Positions 44,584 to 52,865 of a stretch of DNA of 64,000 nt are shown piece by piece. The notes beneath the pieces are model-generated. The model made no database searches. It had not been told where the DNA came from and worked only from the letters and a program-made list of their open reading frames with translations. Every line of letters begins with the position of its first letter. Positions within the stretch are counted from its first letter, which is position 1. The position numbers and the translations under genes were made by a program. Source of the DNA: Andreprevotia chitinilytica DSM 18519 (GTDB lineage: Bacteria > Pseudomonadota > Gammaproteobacteria > Burkholderiales > Chitinibacteraceae); the NCBI RefSeq assembly GCF_000711875.1, contig NZ_JONM01000011.1, forward strand, positions 1-64,000. The letters run 5' to 3'.

Positions 44584-44595
44584 CAGGAGCCCCGA

Positions 44596-46374
44596 ATGCG
44601 ATTGACGGTCATCGAACATCGCGGTGAGGCGATGAGCCCGCCGCTGAGCGTGCTGCTGAGCGCCCCCGGCTTCACCATCGGGCGCGGGGCGGATAACCAC
44701 CTGATCCTGCCCGACGAAACCCGGCAAATCTCCCGCCTGCAAGCCGCCATCCACGTGGGGGCCAGCGGCGTGCAGCTGAAGAACCTGAGCACCGTCTGCC
44801 CGATCGAGATCAACGATCAGTTGCTGCCGCAGCAGGCGATTCACCTGCTGGCGGCGGGCGATCACATTCGCATTGGTGCGTATCTGCTGAGTGCGCATGC
44901 GGCGGATGCGGTGGCGCTCGCGCCTGTTGCCACGCCTGTTGCAACACCGGCCCCAACGCCGTTGCCAGTCCAGACGCTTGCCGTATCAATGCCAGAATCA
45001 CCGCCAGCCGCCGCCCCGGTTCCAGCCCCGGTCAGCTGGTCGCCAACCGACATCGCAACACCGCCATCGGGTGGCGGATTCATGGATTTGTTTGACGGAG
45101 CAGCCCCTGCTGCTGCGGTCGCCACGGCCGCCCCCGCGCAAGTTCAAATGTCGCCGCCACCGATGGCGACGATCGCCCCGCCACCGCCGACCCCGCCGAA
45201 ACCAGTGGCGGCGGACATTGCATCGCCACCCTCCACGCCCCCTGCCGCATTCTGGGAAGACCTCGTCGCCGAATTCTCGCCACAACAAGCGCCCGCAACG
45301 CTCGTCCCGGCCAGTGATCTGCACGCCGCCCCGCTCGCCGCCCCGCACGAGAGCGCGGCAAAAACCACACAAAGCGCCGCCGAGCCGGATGCGCTGACGG
45401 CACTGCGCGGTGTATCGGTCGACCCGTTGGCCTTGTTCGATACGCAGCCCGCCGGCCCGAATGCGCTGTTCGAAGACGGCCCCAGCAGTCTGGTCAACCC
45501 GCAAGCGTTCGACCCCATTGCCGGGCTGGGCCTGTCGCCTCCACCTGAGCACACGGCGGAACCGGATCGCACCTCGGCGCTGCGCGAGCATTTCCAGCCG
45601 CCCCGCGCCACGGCTTGGCAGGATTCGACCATCGCGACACCCGCCTTCGTCCCGGCTGTCGCCCCCACCGTCATCGCCAGCGCCGATCCAGTCATCCCCA
45701 CACCCCAAACACCAACTGGCATTACTCCTCCAGCAGCAGAACCAGCACCACAACAGCGGCTGCCAGATGGCAACGCTGCGGAGCTGATCACCGCATTTGC
45801 GCAGGGCGCGGGTCTGGGGCCGGATGTCGCGCTCGATGCCGAACAGCTGCGGCTGGCCGGCCGGCTGACCGCCCTCATGCTGGGTGGCGCGATGGCGCTG
45901 CTTTCCAGCCGCACCATCATCAAGCGCGAAGTGAAAGCCGACCTGACCATGATCCTCGAACGCGAAAACAACCCGCTCAAGCTGTTGCCGGATGCCAGCA
46001 CGGTGCTCAAGCAGATGTTCGGCCCGCCCTTCCCCGGCTTCATGCCGCCGGAGCAAGCCGTCGATGACGCCTTCGACGATTTGCACGCGCACCAGATCGG
46101 CATGGTGGCCGGCATGCGTGCGGCCTTGCATCAACTGCTGCACAAGGTCAGCCCGGCGGTGGTCGAGCAACAACTGGGCGCAGCCAGCTGGCACGAGAAA
46201 CTGGCCCCGCGTGGGCGCGATGGCCGAGCCTGGGCGCATTACCGGGCTTTGCACGAAAACATGATTGCCGCCGTCGAGGACGACTTTCACGCCGTCTTCG
46301 GGGCGTCTTTCCTCGCCGCCTACGATGCGGAGGTGGAGCACTACCGCCGGCAACGTCGCAAGAGCGCAGCCTGA
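44596..46374 (+). CDS. tagH: T6SS-associated FHA-domain protein TagH
   Basis: A phospho-threonine-binding scaffold of 592 residues. The FHA domain (about 10-95) has FTIGRGADNHLILPDETRQISRLQAAI, with the usual GR and S/N positions. A long Pro/Ala-rich low-complexity middle (about 100-385) follows. The C-terminal domain (about 390-590) carries FAQGAGLG, MALLSSRTIIKREVKADLTMI and ENNPLKLLPDASTVLKQMF, the region that defines TagH. It should be the PpkA substrate or reader in T6SS activation. Its TGA shares a base with the phosphatase ATG. Confidence 0.92.
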   Translation: MRLTVIEHRGEAMSPPLSVLLSAPGFTIGRGADNHLILPDETRQISRLQAAIHVGASGVQLKNLSTVCPIEINDQLLPQQAIHLLAAGDHIRIGAYLLSAHAADAVALAPVATPVATPAPTPLPVQTLAVSMPESPPAAAPVPAPVSWSPTDIATPPSGGGFMDLFDGAAPAAAVATAAPAQVQMSPPPMATIAPPPPTPPKPVAADIASPPSTPPAAFWEDLVAEFSPQQAPATLVPASDLHAAPLAAPHESAAKTTQSAAEPDALTALRGVSVDPLALFDTQPAGPNALFEDGPSSLVNPQAFDPIAGLGLSPPPEHTAEPDRTSALREHFQPPRATAWQDSTIATPAFVPAVAPTVIASADPVIPTPQTPTGITPPAAEPAPQQRLPDGNAAELITAFAQGAGLGPDVALDAEQLRLAGRLTALMLGGAMALLSSRTIIKREVKADLTMILERENNPLKLLPDASTVLKQMFGPPFPGFMPPEQAVDDAFDDLHAHQIGMVAGMRAALHQLLHKVSPAVVEQQLGAASWHEKLAPRGRDGRAWAHYRALHENMIAAVEDDFHAVFGASFLAAYDAEVEHYRRQRRKSAA

Positions 46375-47147
46375 TGTTCGAACAAACGCTGAAACTCACT
46401 TGCGCCCATTGCTCCCACGCCGGTCAGCGCGAAGCCAACGAAGACGCGCTCGGCACGCGCATTCGCGATCAGGATGCGTGTTTCGTCTTGAGCGACGGCG
46501 TGGGCGGCGAGCGCGGCGGCGGTCAGGCGGCACGGCTGGCGATTCAAGGCGCGTTGCAGCGCTTCGAGAACCACCCGCCGCAAACACTGGAAGCGCTGGC
46601 GCAAAGCAGCATGGCTGCCGCCCACGCCAGCATCGTTGCCGAGCAGCAGCGCAACCCGGAACGCGCCCGCATGGCCGCGACGCTGGTCGGCCTGTTCATC
46701 GACCGTCGCCTGGGGCTGGCACGCTGGGCACATGCTGGTGACAGCCGCCTGTACCAGTTCCGCCGTGGCGTGCTCATGCAGCGCACCCACGATCACAGTC
46801 TGGTGGCGCAACTCGCCGCTGCTGGTTTGCCGCACGACAACGTCAACCCGAATCTGCTCAGCCAGGCATTAGGCCGGCAAGACATGGCCCCTTCCGCCAG
46901 CGCCACCAGCTGGCCGCTGGAAGACGGCGATGCCTACCTGCTGTGCACCGATGGCTTCTGGCATGCGCTGGCGGATCACGAGCTGGAAGCGCAGCTACAA
47001 CTGGCAGACAGCGTCGAAGACTGGATCACGCTGCTGGCGCATCAGGTCAGCCGCCACGGCGCGCACGACAACTACTCCGCCATTGCCGTCTGGGTTGGCA
47101 ACCCGCAGTCGATCACGCTGGCGCGGGTAGGAGGTGAGGCGGCGTAG
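46374..47147 (+). CDS. pppA: PP2C-type serine/threonine phosphatase (PppA)
   Basis: A metal-dependent phosphatase of 257 residues predicted to reverse PpkA phosphorylation. Motifs: REANEDA with Glu23 and Asp24, FVLSDGVGGERGGG with Asp41, ARWAHAGDSRLYQF, LCTDGFWHAL and HDNYSAIAVWV, giving the metal-binding aspartates of PP2C. It overlaps tagH by one base (TGATG), so the reader and eraser are co-translated, while the kinase is in the opposite operon. About 670 bases without genes follow. Confidence 0.93.
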   Translation: MFEQTLKLTCAHCSHAGQREANEDALGTRIRDQDACFVLSDGVGGERGGGQAARLAIQGALQRFENHPPQTLEALAQSSMAAAHASIVAEQQRNPERARMAATLVGLFIDRRLGLARWAHAGDSRLYQFRRGVLMQRTHDHSLVAQLAAAGLPHDNVNPNLLSQALGRQDMAPSASATSWPLEDGDAYLLCTDGFWHALADHELEAQLQLADSVEDWITLLAHQVSRHGAHDNYSAIAVWVGNPQSITLARVGGEAA

Positions 47148-47240
47148 GGCGGGTTAACCGCAAGGCGTGATCCGCGCATTCAGCGGACATGGGAAGCATC
47201 GACATGCATGGGTCGAACGACCCGGCCTAGATGGCTGGCC

Positions 47241-47300
47241 TTGGCAGGCCCCCTCTCCCCCGGCCCCTCTCCCGTAAACGGGCGAGGGGAGAAAAACACC
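47241..47300. repeat. Repeat family R3, second copy
   Basis: CCCCTCTCCCGTAAACGGGC followed by GAGGGGAGAAAAACACC matches the inner unit at 30164 and the one at 49866. It forms a CTCTCCCGT/ACGGGCGAGGG-type hairpin. The flanking bases to 47480 are repeat-like and non-coding. Confidence 0.65.
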
Positions 47301-47529
47301 AGCATCGCAACGCGAAACAACGTTGCCGCATCAAACAACATCACCCTCTCCTTCAAGGAAAGGGCCGGGGTGAGGATGGTCTGTCCCCCTTTCAAAAGCG
47401 CCCCGCCAGCCAGTCCGGCACGGGGGTTTCGGGGATCGAGTGTTTGAGGGCCTTGGCCCGAGTTTTCGATTCCCGCCCGTGACGGGCTGGCTGGCGGGGG
47501 AATCTGGCGCTTGCGCCAGACGCTTTTGC

Positions 47530-47697
47530 AGGGTCGCCTTCTTTTGCTCACTTTTCTTGGCGAGACAAGAAAAGTGAGTCGGCCTGCGGGACGAACTCCC
47601 GCTTGTAACGTTGTTGATCGCGCCATCGGCGCTGAACCCCGTCCGCCGGGCGGAACCGGCATGCAACACCTTTACACCGCGCCGCAGGCGCATAACC
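47530..47697. repeat. Dispersed repeat family R2, reverse-oriented copy
   Basis: The reverse complement of much of 14083-14336: GGGTCGCCTTCTTTTGCT, an inverted pair around TTGGCGAGACAAG, GCGGGACGAACTCCCGC and GCGCCATCGGCGC. It lies in the gap between pppA and the gene at 47818. No gene is seen from 47148 to 47817. Confidence 0.6.
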
Positions 47698-47781
47698 AAA
47701 AAGATCATCAACACCTCCAAGGAATCACGACTACCGCACTAGACCCCCCTGCAAAACCAATACCTTATTTCGTCCATTTTC

Positions 47782-47795
47782 ATACAAATTTGTAT
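47782..47795. promoter_or_regulatory. Perfect palindrome upstream of the HEAVN gene
   Basis: ATACAAATTTGTAT is a perfect 14-bp palindrome ending 22 bases before the start at 47818. The paralogue at 54062 has a related TTTGTATCCAAATTCATGGAGTTAC-like leader (54033-54057) but not the full palindrome. It may be an operator or part of a promoter. Confidence 0.45.
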
Positions 47796-47817
47796 CAAAA
47801 ACATGGAGTTACCGTTT

Positions 47818-49245
47818 ATGCAGTTCAGGATTTTCCTTCAACGTTGGCAGGCTCTTTTACTGACGGCCCTCGTGGCGGCACCTGCCTTCGCTACCTCACC
47901 GACTCCCGTGCCAGCGCCGGTCCCGACACTCAAAGCGAGCACCACGCAGCTCTCGACAACCAGTACCGGTTGTTATGCCGCGTGGAACAGCAGCACGGCC
48001 TATAACGGTGGCGCGCAGGTGAGCTACAACGGCGTGAATTACCAAGCGGCCTACTGGACGCAAGGCAATAATCCGTCGACCAGCTCCGGCCCGGCCGGCA
48101 GCGGCCAACCGTGGATCCCCGCTGGCAGTTGCAGCAGCACACCAACACCAACACCAACACCAACACCAACGCCCACGCCGACACCAACCCCGACACCCAC
48201 TCCAACGCCCGTGGCAAGCTGCACGGACGGTACGGGGCTCAATTACACCGAGGCGTATAAATCCAACTTGGTGCGCTGGTGCGTGGAACCCCGCGTCTGG
48301 GCGTCGAACAGTGCGGATGTCGCCAAGTTCTATGCCTACAGCGAATCGGTCGTGACCACGCTGCAAAGCTTGTTCGGCGTGTCGACCGGTCTGCCGTTCG
48401 TGTTCCAGGTGGATTATCCGAATGGCGGCGCGCACACCGGCAGCAACTTCGGCAACGGTGTCTCGGTCACCGGCGATGCGTTCTACAACACCTTCCAGCA
48501 TCCGACCACCGGGCAAAACATTGTCGGCTTCTGGGGCTATCTGCTCACGCTGCATGAGGCCGTCAACGTCTGGACCGGCACGGTCAGCCCCGGTTGGCCG
48601 ACGGATTGGTGGGCCGATCACCGCAGCCCGTTCCCGAACTCGATGGACTACCGCGTGATGAAGACCATCGGTGATGCGCAAGGCAACGCCACGCTGCTGC
48701 TGGCCTCGGATGCACAGCACTACCGGATGGGTGTGGCAGGCCAGAGCGGCTACGACTCCGAAGTGGCGATGATGGATAGCTTCTACGATCGCTACGGCGG
48801 CTATAACGGCTTCGCCCGCACTTTCAAACTGGTGCAAACGGACAACGTGCTGTGGTACCAGGCAGCACCCAATCCATCCAGCCTGCTCAGCGAATACGTC
48901 ATCGCTTATCTGCAACTGGGCTTTGGCACCACCACGGATCTGACGGCATCGGACTTCATCGCCAGCGGCGTAGGCACCAAGGACACCCTGACGCCGGCTT
49001 ATACCCCGGACAAGTCCCACGTGAAGGCCATTGCCGATGCGCATTGCTCGATCGCCGGTGCGCGTTCCGATCCCGGTGTTTCGTCGACGGCACTCAACAC
49101 CGCACTGAGCAATCTGCGTAGCGGCAACTACGCCAGCGCCAAGCTGGTATCGCGCGCATGCACGCTCACGCCGGCAACGTCCGCACCATCGGAATGCAGC
49201 TGCGATAGCGGCACAGGCCAGTGGTCCGCGCCTTGGGGGCCGTAA
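47818..49245 (+). CDS. Secreted CBM5/12 protein with HEAVN motif, possible metallohydrolase
   Basis: An exported protein of 475 residues. GGAG before 47818 and a signal peptide (MQFRIFLQRWQALLLTALVAAPAFA) fix the start; an ATG five codons upstream overlaps that site. A CBM5/12 variant (CYAAWNSSTAYNGGAQVSY, WTQGNNP) runs to about 105, then a (PT)n linker to about 131. The rest is a family I cannot name. It contains FVFQVDYPNGGAHTG, HEAVN with His246 and Glu247, then GWPTDWWADHRSPFPN with Asp263 and His268. This looks like an altered zinc-peptidase site (HExxN instead of HExxH), but no activity is shown. A near-paralogue is at 54062, and a Cys-rich gene follows 2 bases later. Confidence 0.78.
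   Translation: MQFRIFLQRWQALLLTALVAAPAFATSPTPVPAPVPTLKASTTQLSTTSTGCYAAWNSSTAYNGGAQVSYNGVNYQAAYWTQGNNPSTSSGPAGSGQPWIPAGSCSSTPTPTPTPTPTPTPTPTPTPTPTPVASCTDGTGLNYTEAYKSNLVRWCVEPRVWASNSADVAKFYAYSESVVTTLQSLFGVSTGLPFVFQVDYPNGGAHTGSNFGNGVSVTGDAFYNTFQHPTTGQNIVGFWGYLLTLHEAVNVWTGTVSPGWPTDWWADHRSPFPNSMDYRVMKTIGDAQGNATLLLASDAQHYRMGVAGQSGYDSEVAMMDSFYDRYGGYNGFARTFKLVQTDNVLWYQAAPNPSSLLSEYVIAYLQLGFGTTTDLTASDFIASGVGTKDTLTPAYTPDKSHVKAIADAHCSIAGARSDPGVSSTALNTALSNLRSGNYASAKLVSRACTLTPATSAPSECSCDSGTGQWSAPWGP
48139..48208 (+). repeat. In-frame hexanucleotide repeat encoding the (PT)n linker
   Basis: CCAACA-type hexanucleotides repeat about a dozen times in phase with the frame, with some CCGACA and CCCACT variants. 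Gain or loss of units would change linker length by two residues without a frameshift. Confidence 0.75.
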
Positions 49246-49247
49246 TT

Positions 49248-49646
49248 GTGCGCTGGGTTCGCTTGCTCCGGCTGGTCGGTGCCTTGATTCTGCTTGGGGC
49301 ATTCAACCTGGCCAACAGCGCACCCGCTGCCTCGTCACCCGCCACGGGTGGCGAGCCCAAGGTGGCCGCTGAAAAGCCAGGCAAATATATGGATGTGTAT
49401 TCGCTACGCTGCGGCAGCGGCTATTGCGATACACGCACCAGCTACTGCGAAACGATCAAGACCGATGTCCCCGAGTTGCCAAGTGATTACGCGTGCAAAC
49501 CGCTGCCGAAATCCTGCTTGTCGCAAAGCGCCAGTGGCGTGAAGGATTGCGGCTGCTTTCCGGCGAAAACACGGTGCGACTTCTGCGGCTCCGCCAAGAC
49601 CGGCGATATCGCGGGCTTTTACAGGACGTGTATTGGCGGGCATTAA
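49248..49646 (+). CDS. Small secreted protein with ten conserved cysteines
   Basis: About 132 residues from a GTG at 49248, 2 bases after the HEAVN gene's stop and 8 bases after a GGGGG site inside that gene, so translation is probably coupled; an ATG at 49221 is an alternative. A signal peptide (VRLLRLVGALILLGAFNLANSA) precedes a short linker and a domain with ten cysteines: CGSGYCD, YCETIKTDV, PLPKSC, CGCFP, RCDFC, GFYRTC. The even number suggests five disulfides. The domain recurs at 62359 with every cysteine kept. I do not recognise the family. It may be a partner or inhibitor of the upstream protein. Confidence 0.72.
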   Translation: MRWVRLLRLVGALILLGAFNLANSAPAASSPATGGEPKVAAEKPGKYMDVYSLRCGSGYCDTRTSYCETIKTDVPELPSDYACKPLPKSCLSQSASGVKDCGCFPAKTRCDFCGSAKTGDIAGFYRTCIGGH

Positions 49647-49714
49647 GCTGGCTGTTCGCTTTGAATCGTGATTCATGTTCGATTCAAAGTGGGGCAAGGT
49701 CTGTTCACCCAAGT

Positions 49715-49754
49715 AAAAAGCGCCGTTCTCTTTGGCAGGAGAGCGGCGCTTTTT
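49715..49754. terminator. Intrinsic terminator after the Cys-rich gene
   Basis: AAAAAGCGCCG and CGGCGCTTTTT, extended inward by TTCTC/GAGAG with one wobble pair, followed by T-rich sequence. An almost identical terminator follows the paralogous gene at 55724. Confidence 0.88.
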
Positions 49755-49865
49755 CTTGGGGGCGACAGCGGACAAGCGCGGCGGTTGCTGCGTGCTGGAG
49801 CGGGCAGAGGACAAGAAACGCATCGCCACGCACGGGCCGAACGACCGGGCCTACATGGTTTGGCA

Positions 49866-49922
49866 AGCACCCTCACCCCCAGCCCCTCTCCCACAAGTGG
49901 GCGAGGGGAGAAAAACACCGGC
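49866..49922. repeat. Repeat family R3, third copy
   Basis: CCCCTCTCCCACAAGTGGGC followed by GAGGGGAGAAAAACACC, differing from the other copies by compensating loop-arm changes (CACAAGTG for GTAAAC). Compensation suggests the hairpin itself is conserved. Confidence 0.65.
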
Positions 49923-50018
49923 ACCGCGATACGAACCCCACATCGCCACTACATGGCTGACCACGCCTTGACCGATTTGAAACGGGTGCGGTACTTTTCT
50001 CTGGTCGCGTTCAATAGC

Positions 50019-50213
50019 GCGATCGGGATTGGACTCCCGGCATACTGGCGGACAGCCGCGTAACGCGGCATTTTCATGTCTGCAGCACCCTTGGTACGCC
50101 TTCTGCAATGGCGAGCCTAGGCGTGGGCACCTTCGGGTGTGCCGGTTCCAGTGTGCCGGTAGTCCAAACCCGCCTAGTGCTCGCCACCCCGATTGGACTC
50201 TGGATGGTGGGCT
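50019..50213 (+). ncRNA. Structured RNA-like leader (C4 antisense RNA-like), candidate
   Basis: Upstream of two small genes lies a region that can fold strongly. GCGAGCCTAGGCG at 50111 pairs with CGCCTAGTGCTCGC near 50171-50184 with one bulge. Inside is GCACCTTCGGGTG with a UUCG loop, and then CCACCC pairs with GGTGGG around GATTGGACTCTGGAT. GATTGGACTC also occurs at 50027 within a CGGG/CCCG hairpin. From memory this layout recalls the C4-type antisense RNAs of phage immunity regions, but I could not check it. No gene is visible from 49647 to 50237. Confidence 0.45.
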
Positions 50214-50237
50214 AAACCGCTCGCACTGGAGGCTCCC

Positions 50238-50471
50238 ATGCCCATTTCCCCACACTCCACCCCCGCACCACCTGACCCCGGCCACCTCATCGCACAAGCC
50301 CGTGATGGCTTTGCGGAGTTGGATCAGATTTTTACCATCCTCACCTCCCTGATCGACCAACGCAGCGTCGGCTATCAACTGGCACGCGATGGCCGCCGGT
50401 TGGCGGCACGACACCACGCCGCGATGCAGACGCTACCGCGTTACACACGGATCGGAGGCGGTCATGGCTAA
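50238..50471 (+). CDS. Small hypothetical protein, first of a coupled pair
   Basis: 77 residues, with GGAGG seven bases before the ATG. After a Pro-rich start (PISPHSTPAPPDPG) it is predicted mostly helical (HLIAQARDGFAELDQIFTILTSLIDQRSVGYQLARD). No signal peptide or membrane segment, and no family I recognise. It follows the structured leader and overlaps the next gene by 8 bases, so the two are co-translated. The arrangement resembles small accessory or phage-remnant units in which a structured RNA precedes tiny genes. Confidence 0.65.
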   Translation: MPISPHSTPAPPDPGHLIAQARDGFAELDQIFTILTSLIDQRSVGYQLARDGRRLAARHHAAMQTLPRYTRIGGGHG

Positions 50472-50739
50472 TCTTCGCGACTGCCCTACCCCACCCAAGC
50501 CGACCCTCAACGATTTCAACCATTTTGCCGACCGCAGCCTGGATCACATCGCGCAGCTGGGCTGCATGTTCCGTGCAATGGTCGAAATCGCCGAGCCGGA
50601 ATCTCATTTGCACGCTTTGGCGCGAGTCGGTGTGTATCTATCGGAGGAGTGGCATTTCGGGCTGGACACAACCCGCTTCGAGACACTGCAACGACTTGGT
50701 GCGCCGCTGACCGTGAGCCGGATGACCGATCGGCGTTAG
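50464..50739 (+). CDS. Small hypothetical protein, second of a coupled pair
   Basis: 91 residues starting at 50464, with GGAGG close upstream inside the first gene. The sequence (TLNDFNHFADRSLDHIAQLGCMFRAMVEIAEPES, HALARVGVYLSEEWHFGLD) is mostly helical and lacks export signals. No family is recognised. Coupling and matched size suggest that it acts together with the 77-residue protein, perhaps as a complex, which is inference. A terminator follows 24 bases after the stop. Confidence 0.65.
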   Translation: MANLRDCPTPPKPTLNDFNHFADRSLDHIAQLGCMFRAMVEIAEPESHLHALARVGVYLSEEWHFGLDTTRFETLQRLGAPLTVSRMTDRR

Positions 50740-50762
50740 CCGCCATGTGGCAGATCTGGTTG

Positions 50763-50797
50763 CAAAAAGCCTGTGCTTTAAAAACGCAGGCTTTTTG
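50763..50797. terminator. Intrinsic terminator after the small gene pair
   Basis: An 11-bp stem, CAAAAAGCCTG / CAGGCTTTTTG, with a 13-base A/T-rich loop, working for either strand. Confidence 0.8.
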
Positions 50798-50812
50798 CCG
50801 CCCTTGGTAGGT

Positions 50813-50889
50813 TGTGGTTGAGCGCAGCGAAGCCCAATATTGGCGCAATCTTCGGCACCTCATGTTGGGCTTCGCTGCGCTCAACCACA
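50813..50889. repeat. Palindromic repeat family R4, copy A
   Basis: Perfect 25-base inverted arms around GTTGAGCGCAGCGAAGCCCA and its complement, with a 27-base middle. The same arms occur at 57032-57103. It sits between a terminator and the MFS gene's stop codon, as an extragenic palindrome. Confidence 0.75.
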
Positions 50890-50894
50890 CGGGC

Positions 50895-52307
50895 TTACCC
50901 GGCCTTCACCAATACGCCCCTAACCTGCCGCGGCCGGACGATCTGCGTGTAGACAACCACAAGCGCGACCGCAAGCATGGCCGTGCCGACCGTAAACGAC
51001 GCGCCGATGCGGTGTGCCAGCAATACCTGCGCATCCAGCATGCTGGAACCGGCCGAGGCGAACACGACCACGAGGATACCGAGCCCGAGCGAGCCGCCGA
51101 TCTGGTGCGCCACGTTCACCAGCCCGGATGCTGCACCCGCGTCTTCCGCAGCAACGCCGGCAATGCCAGCGACCGTGAGCGGGCTGAGCGAGCCGCCTTG
51201 GCCGATGCCGATCAGGATCATCGGCAGCGCAACGCCGGTTAGATAGCGCGTACTGGCCGAAACACCGCTGAGCCAGGCCAGGCCGATCAGCGCCAAGGTC
51301 AGGCCACCGGCGAGCAAGCGCCCGTTCCCGAAGCGCCGAGTCAGCCTCGGTACTGCCATCGCCGTCGCGAAGTTAGCCAGCGTGGTCGGCAGGAAGGCAA
51401 CGCCCGCCTGGAATGGACTGAAGCCGAGTAAGCCTTGCAGGTATTGGGTGGTGAAGAACCAGAAACCGACCATTGCGCCCAGGAACAGGAGGCGAGCGGC
51501 GTAGGCCGCGGCGCGCTCCCGGCTGGCGAACAAGCGCAGCGGCATGATGGGCTGCGGTGCCCGCCACTCGTTGAAAACGAAGAAGCCGAGCAGCACGATC
51601 GCACTAACAAGTGGAACAACGGTAAGCGGATCGCTCCAGCCGGCGGATGCCGAGCGAACGACACCGTAGACGAGGGCGAACATGCCAATGGTCGAACTCA
51701 GCGCACCCGCCACGTCGAACTGGCCGGAACGGCGCTCCGTCTCGATGAGGTAGCGCTTGGCGCCGAGCATCAGGGCGATGCCGATGGGCAGGTTGATGAA
51801 AAACCCGACGCGCCAGGACAGCCAGTCCGCAAAAACGCCACCAAGCACGAGGCCGATGCTGGCACCGATGCCGGCGACGGCACCGTAGTAACCGACTGCA
51901 CGGGTGCGCTCTTCGCCCTCCCGGAAATTCGTCGATAGCAGCGCCAGCGTCGACGGTGCGAGGATCGCCGCGCCCATGCCCTGGATCGCACGGGCGGCAA
52001 GCAGCCACGCGGGGGACTGCGCCAGACCAATCGCCAGCGACGTGACGGTAAAGAGCGCGAGCCCGGCCATGAACATGCGGCGGCGGCCTAGGATGTCACC
52101 GGCGCGTGCCCCCAGCAGCAGCAAGCCGCCGAAGGTGAGCGTATAGGCGTTCTGTACCCATGAGAGCGCCGTGGTCGAGAAGTGCAGCCCCTCGCGAATC
52201 TTCGGCAGCGCCGTGATGACGATCGAGATATCGAGCACGATCATCAAATAGCTGACGAGCACGATGGCCAGCACCGGCAGCTTGCTGGCGTGCGTTGGAG
52301 TGCTCAT
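50895..52307 (-). CDS. MFS transporter, DHA2 (14-TM drug exporter) family
   Basis: An inner-membrane proton-driven exporter of 470 residues. The first helix carries [17 protein letters not shown] (motif D1-like), followed by [35 protein letters not shown] (motif A). Motif C-like glycine-rich sequence ([25 protein letters not shown]) precedes further helices, 14 in all by eye. Such proteins export drugs, dyes or solvents; no substrate can be assigned. The start at 52307 overlaps the cupin gene's stop by ATGA. The divergent LysR gene at 52866 is the likely regulator of the pair. Confidence 0.92.
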   Translation of the reverse strand: MSTPTHASKLPVLAIVLVSYLMIVLDISIVITALPKIREGLHFSTTALSWVQNAYTLTFGGLLLLGARAGDILGRRRMFMAGLALFTVTSLAIGLAQSPAWLLAARAIQGMGAAILAPSTLALLSTNFREGEERTRAVGYYGAVAGIGASIGLVLGGVFADWLSWRVGFFINLPIGIALMLGAKRYLIETERRSGQFDVAGALSSTIGMFALVYGVVRSASAGWSDPLTVVPLVSAIVLLGFFVFNEWRAPQPIMPLRLFASRERAAAYAARLLFLGAMVGFWFFTTQYLQGLLGFSPFQAGVAFLPTTLANFATAMAVPRLTRRFGNGRLLAGGLTLALIGLAWLSGVSASTRYLTGVALPMILIGIGQGGSLSPLTVAGIAGVAAEDAGAASGLVNVAHQIGGSLGLGILVVVFASAGSSMLDAQVLLAHRIGASFTVGTAMLAVALVVVYTQIVRPRQVRGVLVKAG

Positions 52308-52717
52308 GGCTGGCTCGCCGATTTCACGCGGTATTGCGCATCGCTGACTGGCTCCATGAAGTCGGCCGTCTTGCCGTCGATCTGTTCCTGAATGGCGATA
52401 TGCGTCATGGCCGTGCTGGCTGCCGCGCCATGCCAGTGCTTCTCGCCGGCCGGAATCCACACCACGTCGCCCGGACGGATTTCATTGATCAGGCCATCCC
52501 AGCGCTGCACCAGCCCACAGCCAGCCGTCACGATCAGCGTCTGGCCCAGCGGGTGGGTGTGCCAGTGCGTGCGCGCGCCCGGCTCGAAGGTGACGCTCAC
52601 GCCGAGCGCCCGGGCCGGCTCGTTGGCCTGGAACAGCGGATCGACGCGCACGGTGCCGTTGAAATACTCAGCCGGCCCTTGCGCAGACGATTGGGAACCA
52701 CTTCGTTTGATGTCCAT
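52304..52717 (-). CDS. Cupin-domain protein (mandelonitrile lyase-like group)
   Basis: About 137 residues from ATG 52717, which has AGGA at good spacing; ATGs at 52726 and 52750 are also in frame. The cupin motif 1 reads [17 protein letters not shown] and motif 2 [17 protein letters not shown], keeping the metal-binding histidines. Small cupins of this type are annotated as (R)-mandelonitrile lyase-like or carboxymuconolactone-associated proteins; function here is unknown. It is co-translated with the MFS exporter and divergent from a LysR gene, so it may modify the exported compound. Confidence 0.85.
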   Translation of the reverse strand: MDIKRSGSQSSAQGPAEYFNGTVRVDPLFQANEPARALGVSVTFEPGARTHWHTHPLGQTLIVTAGCGLVQRWDGLINEIRPGDVVWIPAGEKHWHGAAASTAMTHIAIQEQIDGKTADFMEPVSDAQYRVKSASQP

Positions 52718-52865
52718 TTCAAGCATCCTTTTGTCGAATGTCGCAGTCATCGGTGAGTGACTGCAGATGGCAAAAAGGTATCAAGGACGAGCACCTATGA
52801 TTAGATGGCACAATCGGCATGGGCTTATGATTTGAATTCATGAATCGGATCTGAATGGGGCATGC

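Noticed and set aside
48139-48208. Regular short repeats considered as a CRISPR array
   Set aside because: The unit is 6 bases, has no spacers and lies in frame inside a Pro-Thr linker.
52751-52865. TGAATTCA palindrome in the cupin/LysR intergenic region as an operator
   Set aside because: Only the central 8 bases are symmetric and an EcoRI-like core occurs by chance often enough; flanks do not pair.
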